Source: Panicum virgatum (lineage: Eukaryota; Streptophyta; Magnoliopsida; Poales; Poaceae). Taken from it: a stretch of 64,000 bases of DNA. Positions 11,101 through 22,752 of this stretch are shown here, piece by piece (position 1 is the first letter of the stretch; every line of letters begins with the position of its first letter). The stretch is taken from the NCBI RefSeq assembly GCF_016808335.1, contig NC_053142.1, forward strand, positions 50,773,992-50,837,991, given 5' to 3'. The position numbers and the translations under genes were made by a program. The notes beneath the pieces were generated by a model. It ran no database searches. It was given only the letters and a program-made list of their open reading frames with translations, and was not told where the DNA came from.

Positions 11101-13260
11101 AAAAGCAAACAAGATCAAAATCTGTTGACTGAGGAGAGAGCAGGTAGCACAAGCAACACAAAAGAGCGCTGGAGAGCCATAATTAATAGAAGTTTCCATT
11201 CCTGGGATGCTGGGGTTTAGAGCTGCAGGTTTTCTGTCAGGGAAACTAATGATGCCTTCCGAGCAACCCCAAGCACTCAACTTGAAAGAAAGAACTCTTG
11301 CTTTTGTGTTGCTTGTGCTACCTGTTCCGAATTAATGGGACAAGGCATTTTATATATTCTGGTACACTAGTAGTAGTGAGTGTGTAAACTCTAGCTACCA
11401 AGACATAAATGGCGTAGTGGATTAGTTTAATGAGAGAATATATATACGTGCATTATGATAAAAAAAAATAGCTTAAGAATATATGAAATTAAAACTGTAG
11501 CTCGAGAGCCAAATTACATTTCAACTCCAAAGCAATATAATTGTTCACCAAAACAACTCAATGGCTCGGAGGCCAAGATAATTGTTCAGAAGCAAATTGG
11601 TTCGTGCTATTGTTAGTTTGTTACCGAACAAAAGATCCTCGAATGAAATACAGAAAACGTATTACATTCCCATGAAATTTATGAGAATCTGCAGCAAAGT
11701 ACGTATGACAGATAATATAGAACAACTAAAAGAAACCCAAATATACGGCATCGGCGACTACAAGAGACAAAACTGAAACTACTTTAGTACAACAAGTAGT
11801 AACACTACACAGTGTAACCGCAACAGTTTGTTTTTTTAAAAAAAAACTACACCTGCAACTGTTTTGTGGATGCCATTTCCCGCACATCACAGAGGACCTG
11901 TCTTTCACGAATCGGGCAGCAAAGGGCCGCAAAATCTCTTGCAACAAGCCATTCTTTCCGGCCGGACCCTTGTGCACGGAGTATCAAGGCGTGTGGCGAG
12001 GGTCGATGAACAGCACCGGCAGAAGAAAAGCACCTATCAAATCGAGTTATGGTAACTAGTCGTCCTAGCAGCCGCGCTAGTATAGAGCTTGTTCAGAGCA
12101 CCAATCATGGCGAGGGAAGAAGACGGGGCCGGGCGTCTGCGTATACGTACCTTCCCGAGGCTACACTGAAAACTCTACTTAAGCCAGCAAGCTGCATCTC
12201 TATTTACTCCATGTCGTATCATTTCTTGTCCAGCCGGCGTCTGCTTTTGTAGCTGCTGCCGGTAGCCGTTCCATAGGATCTCTCTCCGCATCAGCTTGCA
12301 GCGTAATCTGAAAAAAAGATTCGCTAGAAGCTGCACTGTGCACATCAGGTCCGAGCCGTGTATCTTGACCAGCTGCTAGCATATGTAAGCATAGACCAGT
12401 TGCTTCATCAAGCTAAGCATAGATCAGGATTCAGGAGAAATAAGCAAAGCCCTTTTATAGATGGGAACGGGAACGATGCAGCTGAAAACGAGGGCATGCG
12501 CTTCCTGCAGGAATATGCTGCTGAGATCAAGCTGCCGATGGATCAGAGAGCGAGAATGCGAGATCAAGGAACTGCAAGTCTGCAATACAGCACTGCTGTG
12601 GTTGCAGAGAATTTTGGAGCGCGCGGTAGGTGATGGACGGATGATCGATCGATCGATAGATGAGCAGACACCGGATATGAGAATTCTTCTTGATCCGATC
12701 CCTGCGGTTGCGCCGAAGTTTGCGAAATGAACAGCTCCCCCGGCCAGGCCTGCAGACTGCAGACTTTTGCTAGCGAGAGGGCAGGCAAGCTACATGCATT
12801 TGGATCGTACTGTAGCACTGTCTCGTCACCTCGTAGCCGTGTCGTGTGTATCTGCGTCTGCGTTCCTTGTACTAATCATGGCCATGGGCTGGCCGGATTC
12901 GTCGTCGGACACCAGGCGATCCGAATCCTTGTCGTGCACGCGTACCAAGTACGTAGACACGCATGAGAATCAGTATAGAGATTAAACAAAGTTGACAAGA
13001 GCAGAAAGAAGGCCGGCCTTGATCCATCTTTATTCAACGACGGCTCTGAGCCCCTGTCTGACCGATCTTGCTTGGGTTGAACAATGAATGACTAGAAGCT
13101 CCACGCATCTACCGAAAATCTTCCATCCGAAACTTTGTGAGTTCACCAAATTGTACATCTTTTTTTGTTTTTTAAAAAGTCAAATTGAACATCTTCCTCT
13201 CTGAAAAGTTTCAAATCGAGACTCAGTAATCGATCATCCACCAGCATGGCAGCATGCAAC
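11101..13260. other. Intergenic, no gene supported
   Basis: 2.2 kb of mixed sequence. Open frames on both strands (for example 11864-12055 and 12358-12633) are short, overlap one another and lack family motifs. No repeat borders identified. Confidence 0.4.
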
Positions 13261-13795
13261 CAGTGGCGAATCTAAAAGTTCTAGCTAGGTGGTTCAATAA
13301 TTTTAGCACATACTAGCACTTATACATATGCTAATTTTTTAACTCTTGACTAAAGTTTAGGCCATTTCATTAGCACCCCCTTTTGGATGATCCAGTACAA
13401 AAGTGTAGCGCTTCCCATTAGCATTTGGATCCAAACGGGTCTAAATCAATTTAGGTCATGTTTGGAACAAGTGCTAATGGGTGAAAGTGCTAAATATTAG
13501 CAATCCAAACATGAGTACTAATAGGGTGGACTAAGTTTTAACCAACGCTTAAAATTTTAGCAAAAATATGAGTGCTAATAGATGCTAAAATTTAGCATCA
13601 ACTTTAGCCCCTCTAAACATACCCTTAATCTTGTACAAAATCTATAATTTTTAATTTTTTATCTTCTCAATTCAATTATCAATGATTGTATGTAAAAAAT
13701 AATTAGTAGATTTTTCTAGAAATAATAAATAGTGATTGGGCCAAATCTTAAGGTGAGCCGGAGCCCGCCAGAACCACCCCCTAGATACGCCCCTG
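13261..13795. mobile_element. Non-autonomous hAT element
   Basis: 535 bp, starts CAGTGGCGAATCTA and ends TAGATACGCCCCTG, which inverted is CAGGGGCGTATCTA. Flanking 8-mers CATGCAAC and CATACAAC match at 7 of 8 positions, as expected for a hAT target duplication. It contains a nested MITE (13451-13628). No transposase. Confidence 0.75.
13451..13628. mobile_element. MITE nested in the hAT element
   Basis: The left end TTAGGTCATGTTTGGA and the right end, inverted TTAAGGGTATGTTTAGAG, are imperfect inverted repeats. Many internal TGCTAAT/ATTAGCA motifs occur in both orientations. Confidence 0.5.
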
Positions 13796-14985
13796 CATAC
13801 AACATTTAAGCTTGGTGGTTATAAAAGTCTCAGTAGCACCTGAAAATATTTTAGGATTTAACGGCGTTGTGCATTAAGCGGTAGGCGACATTCCTTTCGA
13901 CAGCGAGATGCCTGTGGTGATTTCGTCAATCTCGAGGATTTGCCGGCTCAGTCTTTAAAGATACTCATAGGGGTAGGGTTTGTGTACGTGTGTTCATAGG
14001 GGTGTGAGTGTGCGTGCATTATGAGTATCTGCGTTGTATTGAGTAATCTAAAAAAATGAAAAAGTTCTTCTAGATAGAAACAAAAAGGATAAATCAGACC
14101 ATAAATATATATAGTAGAAGGTTGCGAATGCAATGTGAACAATGCTCGTGACTTTTTGTCCAATTTCAAAATTTGCATGCATGATGCATGGTAGATGATT
14201 GCGCGCACTATATATCCAATTGTGATTTTGATAAAAGAAACTTTTATACACTTTTAAAGATGCATGTGATAGTTGATACATGGTAACATCGTAAGGCAAG
14301 ATGCATTTGTTAGTTGATAAGTTGGTAACGCTAGATACGTTACGTTCTCTTGATGGATGTGTTCATAAGGTACACCCAATGTCGGCGGACTGGCCGTGGA
14401 CGCTGAGTTGGGCTTGGGCTTGTTTACCGAGACGGGCTTATAACTTAAGACGACAGAACGGCGGCCCAACAGTCTAGGTAGTGTGCTACACTGCTGCTGC
14501 ATGAATAAACACGAGCACTTCCATTAGGTACTGCTTCAATCAGCTCAAAATGTAACTATATATATCGATCAAAAAAAAAATGTAACTATATATATAGTAC
14601 GAGCCATACAGCTTACAGCAACATAAAACAAAACGAAAAACCGCTAGGAATGTTGGCAAAGCATTAAGATTTGATTAATATGTATAACCACCCTGGACGC
14701 ATGACAACCAAATCATGGTGTATTTGTCTCGCTTCCCATAGAACGAAATTACTTTTACGGGAACAGAGGGAACTTCATTTTATTTATGGAAATGACGTTC
14801 TGTACAAGCCTCTTTCTAATACACAACCTCAATGACGTGTCACGTGTGGCCCACACAAATGGGCAATCAAATATGTGCACCGACTTCTCTACATCTCCAC
14901 GGGGCGATGAGCTTCAATATTCTCCGTTCTCATGTACGGGCAGCCACTGAACATTAGCAGACGATTTTTTGACGCAAAACAAAAT
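13796..14985. other. Intergenic plus probable 3' UTR of the TLDc gene
   Basis: About 1.2 kb, A/T-rich. The part next to 14986 is downstream of the TLDc stop codon on the minus strand and probably holds its 3' UTR. The 14-mer TGTAACTATATATA occurs at about 14550 and again at about 14580. No further gene. Confidence 0.4.
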
Positions 14986-17900
14986 TCAACGATCTTCCCG
15001 GCGAACCCTGTTTGGATCAGAGATCATATCCATCATCATTTTCTCTGGAGAGTCTTCCCAGTTGCCAAAGGTTTTGAGATCAACCTGAAACGGAAAAAAT
15101 GGGAAATACCATGGGCATTGCTGCACACTTAGGAAGCGACATACAAAGTGAATGGTTCAATTTTGCTGGAGGTAGCACCTTTCTTCGCTGCTCTGAGAAA
15201 ATGTTCTCCCTCTTCTTGTACACATCCTGTTGCCGTCTTGTTGCTTCTCCACCAAGTCCCCATACCTCAACATCAAGGACTGAAGCCTCAACAGGTAAGT
15301 AACCCTGCAATCACAGAAGAAGAAAAGAATGAATAGAATCATAATGTAGCTTTGCTAGTGTAATATAGAAACAATCAGAACCTATATAAACACATAATGT
15401 GGTAACCAATAGGTTGTGGTTTATAATTTGTGAAATCTTCTTTAAATGAATGCAGTGGAAGTTGTGGTTTACAGGTTTACCTATCCTATGGCCTGGTACG
15501 GCAGTGATGTTTCAAAGCATATATGGTTTTCTATATTTTGATAAATAACAACCTATATTGTGAAGCCAAAACAGAAGTCAAGACTCCCTAGCTAACAAGA
15601 TTTTACAGCCAAGTAACAACAAACTAGCACCAGCACCCGTCTTCTGAAATGACAAGTAAGGCGAAAGAAAATAACGTGGAGCAGTATATAGAGCAAGCAA
15701 TCCAATTGATATCTCCAATGAGGAGCAGTAAGTCTGAATTTAACCTGATTGGGGATGAGAGAACCATGTTGGTAAGTTTTGTCAACAGCATGATGGCGAA
15801 CTACAACTTTAGAGAAGTCTTCATCTAGAAAGATCCTCTCGTTTCCAACTGTTCCACCAAATGCTAAGCCAACAGGCTTTGGATTTGCCTCATAAACCCT
15901 TATCTGAGGACGTAGATGGCTGTACACAAAGTTCTTCTCCTTACCTGCTAGGTTAGAGACACAGTAAGCTTTTTTTTTTTTAGATTAAGAGACACAGTAA
16001 GCTGCTATCAGGTGTGACAAAGGCATGATAAGCAAGGGTCATACCAGATGGCGGAAGCATGCGGAATATTGGATGTGTGGCACAAAGGAACCCAGAGCTA
16101 CCATAAAACGTGTCTTTGCTCTCAAACCCCTCCTCGGTCAATACACCAATCAACCATCTTCGATCAGAATCAACATTCTTGACACCACCTTTAGAGAATG
16201 CTGATAGTAGAATCAGCATTGGTCCATTGTAGCCCTCAACACCAAACCAAAACCGGCTCAGTCCTTTTCCATGAACTGATGACCTACAAACAAATATTGA
16301 TCAGGGTTAATACTTACTAGATCAGTGTGAGAAGTCAGAATGTGCGGTATACTTGAATTCATAATTAGACTTGGAAGAACATTGGATTTACATCAATTAG
16401 AAAATTCAGTGTTGTACAAAAACTAGCTTAAACAAATAGCCACAAGAATAATATCATCAGTGCACCAAGTCACCTATAAAGAAGGTCTTCTGCGTCCATT
16501 CCAATTACAGAACCTGACAAGAACTTTTCGCTCAATTTGTTTCTTAGGCTGAGAACAATTGCCCATGCCCTTCCACGTGTTAGTAAGTACACATCAGAAG
16601 TGTCAAATGTCGTGTTATCAGTTGAAACAGAGTTCTCCTGCTTGTGAAAGAGTATAAACTCCAGTTAGTTCGGTGAAACAAAAAGGATCAGTTGAAGTTT
16701 CATCATTAATGAGTCACAGACATAGTTCCTTAAGGGGCAAAAGCAATAAAGCTCCTAGTATAAGCAATGGTTTTGGAGCAGGAAACATAAGCGTGTGTAG
16801 GAGTGAAATGTGAACCCCAACCCTCTCAGTTGTGGATCATTTATGTGGTAGAATCTGGGCACGAACAACTTCTACCAGAATTTCTATAGCTAATGCTGAA
16901 CCATCCAATGCAAAAATATAAATGTCCAACTTTCCTAGCAGCTGCTTAGATTCTAACATTACAGAATTTGCTGGTAATTGGCAGATTGGGACCATCTGGA
17001 GACAATTTTTCTTGCAAACTATAACAGGTCATGAACAACTATGGATCTTAGCTTCCAGGTCTGGCACAGACACAGTATATCCAAATAGAAACAAGTACAA
17101 ATACAACAACGAAAAACTCTTTACTATACTTAAGCAAGTATGATGAAACTAACAAAATAATAGCAACATTGCTTAAACTCTAACTATTGGATAATAGCTA
17201 CTAATAATTCTGCAATATTATTTGCTCACCTCCGTCGAATCAGCCGCCAACGACCGCAACCTCTCCTGCACATACTGCGAGAGGCAGTTCCCAAGCCCCG
17301 AAGCCGTGGCCAGCACCCACGACGTGAACTCCTGGACCTTCACCCCCTTGCCGCCAGTGGAAATCTGCCATCCCCAAACACTCTCGTCATCAGCAACGGC
17401 GCCCGCGGAGACGAGAGCCGACAGCACCAGGTGCGTGACGTCGGGGAGGAGCACCGCGACGGGCTCCGACTTGTCCCCTCCGTCACCCGCGGCAGCCTTC
17501 GGGGCCGAACCGCTCCACGCCATGACCCAGCACATCCAGAGGAACACCGCGATCTCCTCCGGCGCGAGCTCCCCCACGACCTTCCCCTCCTCGTCGCCGC
17601 CCTCGTCCGGCTGGAACTGCACGCCGCAGGGTGCCCCCGCGGCGGCGCAGGCGGCGAGGTACACGCGGAGGAGCAGCGCGAGGGAGCGGGAGGCCGACAC
17701 GCGCGCGCAGCAGCGGTTGAACCCCTTGAGGAACGGGACCCACCCGGCGTCCCCGTCCGCCCCCGCTGCGGCCCCGTCGGCGAAGAAGAGTGAGGCGACG
17801 GCGGGGCCGAGCCGCTCGAGGAGGTCGTGGAAGTGCGGCAGCAGCGGGGATCCGGAGAGGCGGAAGTAGGCGCGCGGCGGGGCGAGCGCGTCCGGCAGCG

Positions 17901-18036
17901 CGGCGGGGCCGGCGGCGGAGCGGGAGAAGGCGGCGCGGAGGAGCGGGAGGGCGAGCGCGGCGGAGGCGAGGGTCTCCTGCTCCCGCCGCTCGTGCGCCTC
18001 CGGGGAGGCGCGGGCGGTGGAGGAGGACGCGCCCAT
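14986..18036 (-). CDS. TLDc-domain protein, six exons
   Basis: 544 aa. Exons, in minus-strand order: 18036-17230, 16637-16474, 16283-16045, 15944-15745, 15304-15179, 15084-14986; all junctions are GT-AG and the frame is kept throughout. The protein begins MGASSSTARAS, a typical N-myristoylation context. The N-terminal half (to about residue 260) is Ala/Leu-rich with WMCWVMAWSGS. The TLDc domain covers about residues 285-510, with VYLLTRGRAWAIVLSLRNKL, RFWFGVEGYNGPMLILLSAF, GSSGFLCATHPIFRMLP, VGLAFGGTVGNERIFLDEDF and LDVEVWGLGGEATRRQQ. The tail is DSPEKMMMDMISDPNRVRRE. TLDc proteins are linked to oxidative-stress protection and V-ATPase regulation in other eukaryotes; the plant role is unclear. 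A frame continues upstream of the ATG but has no better start. A transposon-like segment sits about 480 bp upstream. Confidence 0.92.
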
Positions 18037-18798
18037 GGCCGGTGCCCGGCGAGATGTCGCTGCCGCGGCGAATCGGCGATGCCGGGGCGGGGCGTGAGGA
18101 GAATGGTGGCGTGGAAAGGTGGGAGGCCGCCGACCCGTCCCCGTCCCCGTCCCCTGGGGAATTCGAGGGGGCGGAGAAGGGGAGCGGCGCGTGGCGGCAA
18201 GGGCGGGACGTCGCGGGGTCCAGCGGTCCAGCCTCCAACTCAAGTCGAGTGCCCCGCCGTGTTGGTTCGCCGCTCCGTTTGCTGAGATCTCGGGCTTGAT
18301 CGGCCGGGTGTGTGATTGGGGCCCTGGATCCACGTGGAGTTGCCGGGTTGGGTTCGGGTTTCTTTTCGCCTCTCGTCGCCGCGGGGCGAGGCCGCGTTGG
18401 CTCCCGGAATGGCTTCGTTCGAAGATGAGTTGTTCAATTCAAGGAGTCAGATTGGCTTCTAGCTTCTCCCTCGCCGAGCCCCCGTCCACCTGAACCTGAA
18501 CTCCTCAGCGCCTAGCCGTGTGTTTGGTGGGGGTTGGAGCGAGCTAGGTTGGGTTGGACCCGTCCCTACAGCTGTTTGGATGGAATTCGAGGTGGGCTGG
18601 ATTAGACCAGAACCGAATATTCGGTTGAGATGCGGATCGGCTCCGTCCGCTGAAATTTGGCGGACGGAGCAAATCCTTTTTCTTCCGTCCGGAGCGCCGT
18701 GAGCGCCGGCGGGTGGTGCCTGCTGCTGCTTCTGCTTGTGCTTGCTTGATAAAAGTTGGAGGGACGCAGCTCCAAGCAAGCTGGCGAGGCTCGGGCTC

Positions 18799-19149
18799 AT
18801 GCTCCAGGACGAAGCCTCCTCGTCGTCCGTCACATCCTCCCCGCTCCACAACTTGTCGTCCCACACCATGCCTCTCCACCCGGCCACCGGCCCGACGCCG
18901 CCCTGGCTGCTGCGGGAGCTCCGCTCCGACGAGCGCGGCCTCGGCCTCATCCACCTCCTCCTCAACTGCGCCACCACCGCCGCCGGCCGCCTCGACGCCG
19001 CCAACGCCGCGCTCGAGCACATCGCCTCGCTCGCCGCCCCCGACGTCGACGCCATGCAGCGCGTCGCCGCCGCCTTCGCCGAGGCCCTGGCGCGCCGCGC
19101 GCTCCAGGCCTGGCCGGGCCTCTGCCGGGCGCTGCTCCTGCCTTCGTGA
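18799..19149 (+). pseudogene. Truncated SCL3-like GRAS protein (5' fragment)
   Basis: 116 residues from ATG, MLQDEASSSS onward, matching the N-terminus of grass SCARECROW-LIKE 3. It includes WLLRELRSDERGLGLIHLLL and LDAANAALEHIASLA, which form the first leucine-heptad region of the GRAS domain, then AWPGLCRALLLPS and a TGA. Full SCL3 proteins are about 440-480 aa; the VHIID, PFYRE and SAW regions are missing. A perfect 16-bp direct repeat, CGTGAGCGCCGGCGGG, sits just before the fragment (18698-18713) and exactly at its end (19145-19160). SCL3 acts in gibberellin/DELLA signalling; this fragment could not bind partners normally. Confidence 0.75.
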
Positions 19150-19209
19150 GCGCCGGCGGGCAGGAGGCCGCGCGCGTGCTCGACTTGGGAGGCCGCGGTG
19201 GGCGAGCTC

Positions 19210-19350
19210 GAGCCCCGACCAGGAGCGGCGCGGTGGCGAGCCCGAGCCCCGACCAGGAGCGGCGCGGTGGCGAGCTCGAGCCTCCCTCACTCTTCCATCG
19301 CGTCGGCGTCGCGCGAGCCCCGACCAGGAGCGGCGCGCGGGCCCGCGTCG
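19210..19350. repeat. Short tandem GC-rich repeat
   Basis: Unit of about 34 bp starting GAGCCCCGACCAGGAGCGGC, present at 19210 and 19244, with a third partial copy near 19314. It lies inside the SCL3-bearing segment. Confidence 0.75.
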
Positions 19351-19927
19351 GGGGCGGCGGGGCGGAGCCGCGTCGGGCGCGTCGCGAGGAGGCCCGGCAG
19401 CCGGGGCGGTGGCGGCGGGAGCGGGGCGCTGGGGGGCGGTCCGGCAGCAGGGAGAAGAAAGGAGATGGAGAGAGAAGACTGACATGTGGGGCCCACTAAC
19501 GGAGTGAGTGTTGCCATCCAACCTGTATTCTCAATTCTCTCAACTAAACATGTGATGGGTTGACTCCGTCCCAAAATTAGAGCTGCAACCAAACAATGGA
19601 TATGTTGGCTTCGTTCTCAAAATGAGAGTTGGATCCAACCCAACCCACTGATCCCGCAACCAAACAGACGATAGAATTAGCAGAGCATCTGTGTGTGTCC
19701 TGCAGGTTCGTCACGTTCGTGGTCGGCTGCTCTCGTCGCCTACCGGATCTTGAGGGGCTAGTTTGCCCGCGTGAGAACTAGGTGAAATGGTGCAGACAAT
19801 TGTGATGGATGCAGCCGGAGCAGGAGATTCCGGGAAGGATGCCAGGGGAGATGGTTGGGGGAGTTTGAGTTGGGGCCTATCAATTTCAGGGTTATCATGT
19901 TGATCAAGTATGATGTGGGCTAGCTAA

Positions 19928-20137
19928 TGCCCTGTTTGGGAGCGCAAGTAGCAGACGCGCGTTGCTTATACGCGAACGCGGCTCGGACGTCGATTACTTG
20001 ATTTTCCCCCGCGCAGTTCAAACATCTGCGTTTTGCGTTGCGTGCGTTCGGCAAACGCGTGGCTGACGCGAGGCGTTCGGCGGGATTATTTCCGCTTCTC
20101 GAGTTTACGCATTGCCACTGCAGTCCCAAACAGGGCC
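19928..20137. mobile_element. Tourist/Harbinger-like MITE
   Basis: 210 bp, TGCCCTGTTTGGGAGCGCAA at the left and AGTCCCAAACAGGGCC at the right, flanked on both sides by TAA. The three-base target duplication and the ends fit PIF/Harbinger MITEs. The interior is GC-rich with many GCG/CGC steps. Confidence 0.8.
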
Positions 20138-20208
20138 TAAGTTGCTTTGCTTCTTTCTGCCGCTTACACGTTTTCAACTCTGAAGCACACAGCCACACAG
20201 GTAAAGGA

Positions 20209-20760
20209 ATGTGGTGGACCGGGCCTGTGAAATTTCCAGAGAATGAGCGATTGGGTCTGACTAGAGATGGATTAGAACAGAGTGGTAAACTACACAATCT
20301 TTGTACCAGTGAACATAGTTGCAGAACATACTGCCCCTCCCATTCAATTTGGGACAATTCTCATTTGGAATTTTCAGATTTTGTTTCGGATAGGTTGCAG
20401 TTAGGACGTCAAACTTCTAAAATCAGTATTAGAAACCTGCAATGCCAGATGTCAATAAACGCATCTAGTGCTTTCAGAAGGAAGGCTTCTAAAGGAAAAG
20501 GATTGACACATGATGACAGGAACAATCAACATAGCGAGTGTAATCTTTGTCACATTCAAAACAATCTGATCCCGTCTTGCCGTGATAACCGTTTAAACTA
20601 CATGTCTGTCACGGAAGCACAAAAAAAAGAAATCAATTATCAAGCTCACAAGCGAATACACACAAGTTCGTCAATCAAGCAGGAAACCATGGAGCTTCTT
20701 CAGGGCACTTTCCAGCTATATGGACTGAGACCGGAGGACGCTGTTAGCCGGTCCTCTTGA
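20209..20760 (+). CDS. Unrecognised 183-aa ORF, possible terminal exon, antisense to the Pin1 3' end
   Basis: Open from ATG at 20209 ([17 protein letters not shown]) to TGA at 20758-20760. The protein is hydrophilic, with Cys-rich stretches ([13 protein letters not shown] and CNLCHIQNN), basic patches (RRKASKGKG) and a C-terminal [20 protein letters not shown] do not recognise the family. A splice acceptor-like CCACACAG lies just before (20200), so it may be the last exon of a plus-strand gene whose other exons I cannot place; the frame also continues upstream through the MITE. Its last 17 bases overlap the last Pin1 coding exon on the other strand, giving a tail-to-tail arrangement. A length above 180 codons outside GC-rich DNA is unusual by chance but not proof. 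Confidence 0.35.
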   Translation: MWWTGPVKFPENERLGLTRDGLEQSGKLHNLCTSEHSCRTYCPSHSIWDNSHLEFSDFVSDRLQLGRQTSKISIRNLQCQMSINASSAFRRKASKGKGLTHDDRNNQHSECNLCHIQNNLIPSCRDNRLNYMSVTEAQKKEINYQAHKRIHTSSSIKQETMELLQGTFQLYGLRPEDAVSRSS

Positions 20761-22752
20761 TGATGTGCACACCACTCTCTGTATCAATCACGTCACTTAT
20801 CTCCCCCACCTTCAGAGCAAACGCAGACTTCTCAAAAGCCTTTTGCATCTTACCCCTCCCAAATGAACCTGCAACAATGACCATAAACTTAAATCACCAT
20901 CGATCAAAGCATTTTCAATTATCTGGGTGATTGGTGATAATCCAAACAGCATCAGTTGAGGATAATGTTTGCAACATTTATAATGGAAGAATATATTCCA
21001 CATACATCATAGCCTTTTTTTCATCCCATTCACAAGTACCTTGAATACCAACAAATTCTTATATTTGAATTGTTTAGCAAGTCATTAAATAGCATCCTGC
21101 TGACTACTTTGTCGAAGAAGACAGAAGAGCAGGGTATCCTGCGATGCTTTCCTAAAATGTCAACATACTGCTTTAAAGCATAATTGATATGCATTCAATA
21201 AGCCGTTTGGCAAAAGTGGCATTTATAGATAATAACATATTCTAGATTTTCCCACAGGTATGTGCAAATTCTAAAATTTCTGCCACATTCAATTCTTAGA
21301 TTGTAGCTTCTCAACCAAGTCACTAGTCTGACCAACAGACTGCAACTAGCCTACTCACTGGGAATAACAATTAGTTAATAAACAGAAGAAATGTAGCAAT
21401 GGCAAAAACACAAAAGCTGCTAGTAGGCAAATAAAACATCTTGCCAACTCTTCCCTTTACTGCTTTACTCCTATGCAGCATTCAGAAAACCTCAGCCACT
21501 GCCTCCCTCTCCCAGATATTCCTAACACTCTTCACCCTTTCATATAGCCTATAATTAGTACATACTACATACACTTAGCCAAAGCAGTATAATCAACCAT
21601 GTCAAATCCCATGTTGAATGACAAGCCAACATGTGCTGGTTTCCAAACAAATTGTTCTATTTTCAGCACCATTGGCAGGCCTGAGGCACCACCCAAGCTA
21701 AAACAGGACCACTTCCATATGAAGCCATAACTGATTTGTTTGTTGCCAAACTTTTAGTTCTCGCAGACATCAATATTTGTGATTTAATCTTCACTCTTCA
21801 GATGGAGCAAATGAGGCAATTAATGCCGTAAGTCATTCCATGTTGGCTAGCATGCTTCATCACCATGGGTTGTTCTAGCAAATACAATGTTTAAGTTGGA
21901 AAAAAATATCTTGAAAATAAAAATATAAAAAAAATTTAGAGCCAAATGTTTTTCCAGTTTTTTTTATTGTGAGAAAGTTGGATAGGACTATCAAAACATT
22001 TAAACCACGTATCCAATCCATATGTAGCCAATCAAACACGGGAGACAGTTAAAGGGAAGCAGAATATAGCCTTACTTGGCACAAGCAAAAAGCAATGACA
22101 GCATCAACTGCCTGAGTTAGGAATGGGATGTTTCTCGTTTGAATTATAGTATAACTGCAACACGAACTCGCCATTATTGTGCACAATTATACACGAAAAT
22201 TAGATTCAAATACACCGACCGTTCTAATCTACAAGCCAACCACACATACTGCATCTAGATCCGAGTGAAAGTCTATCCACCAGAGACAAATGTTACCATA
22301 TTTTGTACTACAGAAGTTGGTATTAATCAGGATCCAGAATTAGCAGTACGGGGCAGGCACTGACCGAGGTCGCCGCCGCGCTTGGCCGAATTGCAGTCGG
22401 AGTTCTCGGCGGCGATGTCCTCGAACTTGCGCTCCCCGGAGACGATCTGGTCGCGGAGCGCGCGCGCGAGGTCGGCGGCGTCGTCGCGGGTGGTGGCGGA
22501 GATGGCGACGCCCTCGGGGTCCCTCCACGAGGCCTTGCGGCGGGAGCCCTCGTGCTTGATCAGGATGTGGGAGGCGCGCACCTTCTCGTCGGCCGGGGGC
22601 GGGCGGCGGGCCTGGTGGTGGCGGTCGCGGGGGGCGGAGGACGATGGGGGCTCCGGGCGGCGGCGCTTGTCGGCGGGCGCCGGGGCGGGGGCATCGCCGC
22701 CGCCGGGCCGCTTGCGGGCGGCGCCGTCGGCGGCGGGGGTCTCAGACCCTAT
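20744..22752 (-). CDS. PIN1: Pin1-type parvulin peptidyl-prolyl cis-trans isomerase, two exons
   Basis: Catalyses cis-trans isomerisation at pSer/pThr-Pro. Exon 1 ends at 22365 (donor GTCAGT) and exon 2 is 20868-20744, stop TAA. The joined frame reads [52 protein letters not shown] and [15 protein letters not shown]. The catalytic His and Cys ([11 protein letters not shown]) and the basic phosphate-binding loop (GSRRK) are present. There is no WW domain, as usual for plant Pin1. An N-terminal extension of about 58 residues, rich in Pro/Ala/Arg with KRRRPEPP, precedes the domain. No in-frame ATG exists: at 22752-22750 the codon before [15 protein letters not shown] is ATA. I place the start there because the extension begins there, but the true start may be non-AUG, in an unseen upstream exon, or lost. 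The intron (20869-22364) shows no other feature. Confidence 0.8.

Larger units (their letters stand above)
18518..19669. mobile_element. Transposon-like segment carrying an SCL3 gene fragment
   Basis: About 1.15 kb bounded by related inverted ends. The left reads GTGTGTTTGGTGGGG, then GGTTGGGTTGGACCC. The right, inverted, reads GTCTGTTTGGTTGCGGG, then GGGTTGGGTTGGATCC. Inside lie the GRAS fragment (18799-19149) and short GC-rich repeats (19210-19350). No clear target duplication and no transposase. Gene fragments inside non-autonomous DNA elements are common in grasses (Pack-MULEs and similar), but the superfamily here is undecided. Confidence 0.5.

Noticed and set aside
17222..18299. Long plus-strand and alternate minus-strand ORFs over TLDc exon 1
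   Set aside because: Shadows of a GC-rich exon; the MGASSS frame is supported by five further in-phase exons.
18799..19149. Functional small GRAS protein
   Set aside because: Stops inside the first heptad region; all catalytic/partner-binding GRAS motifs missing.
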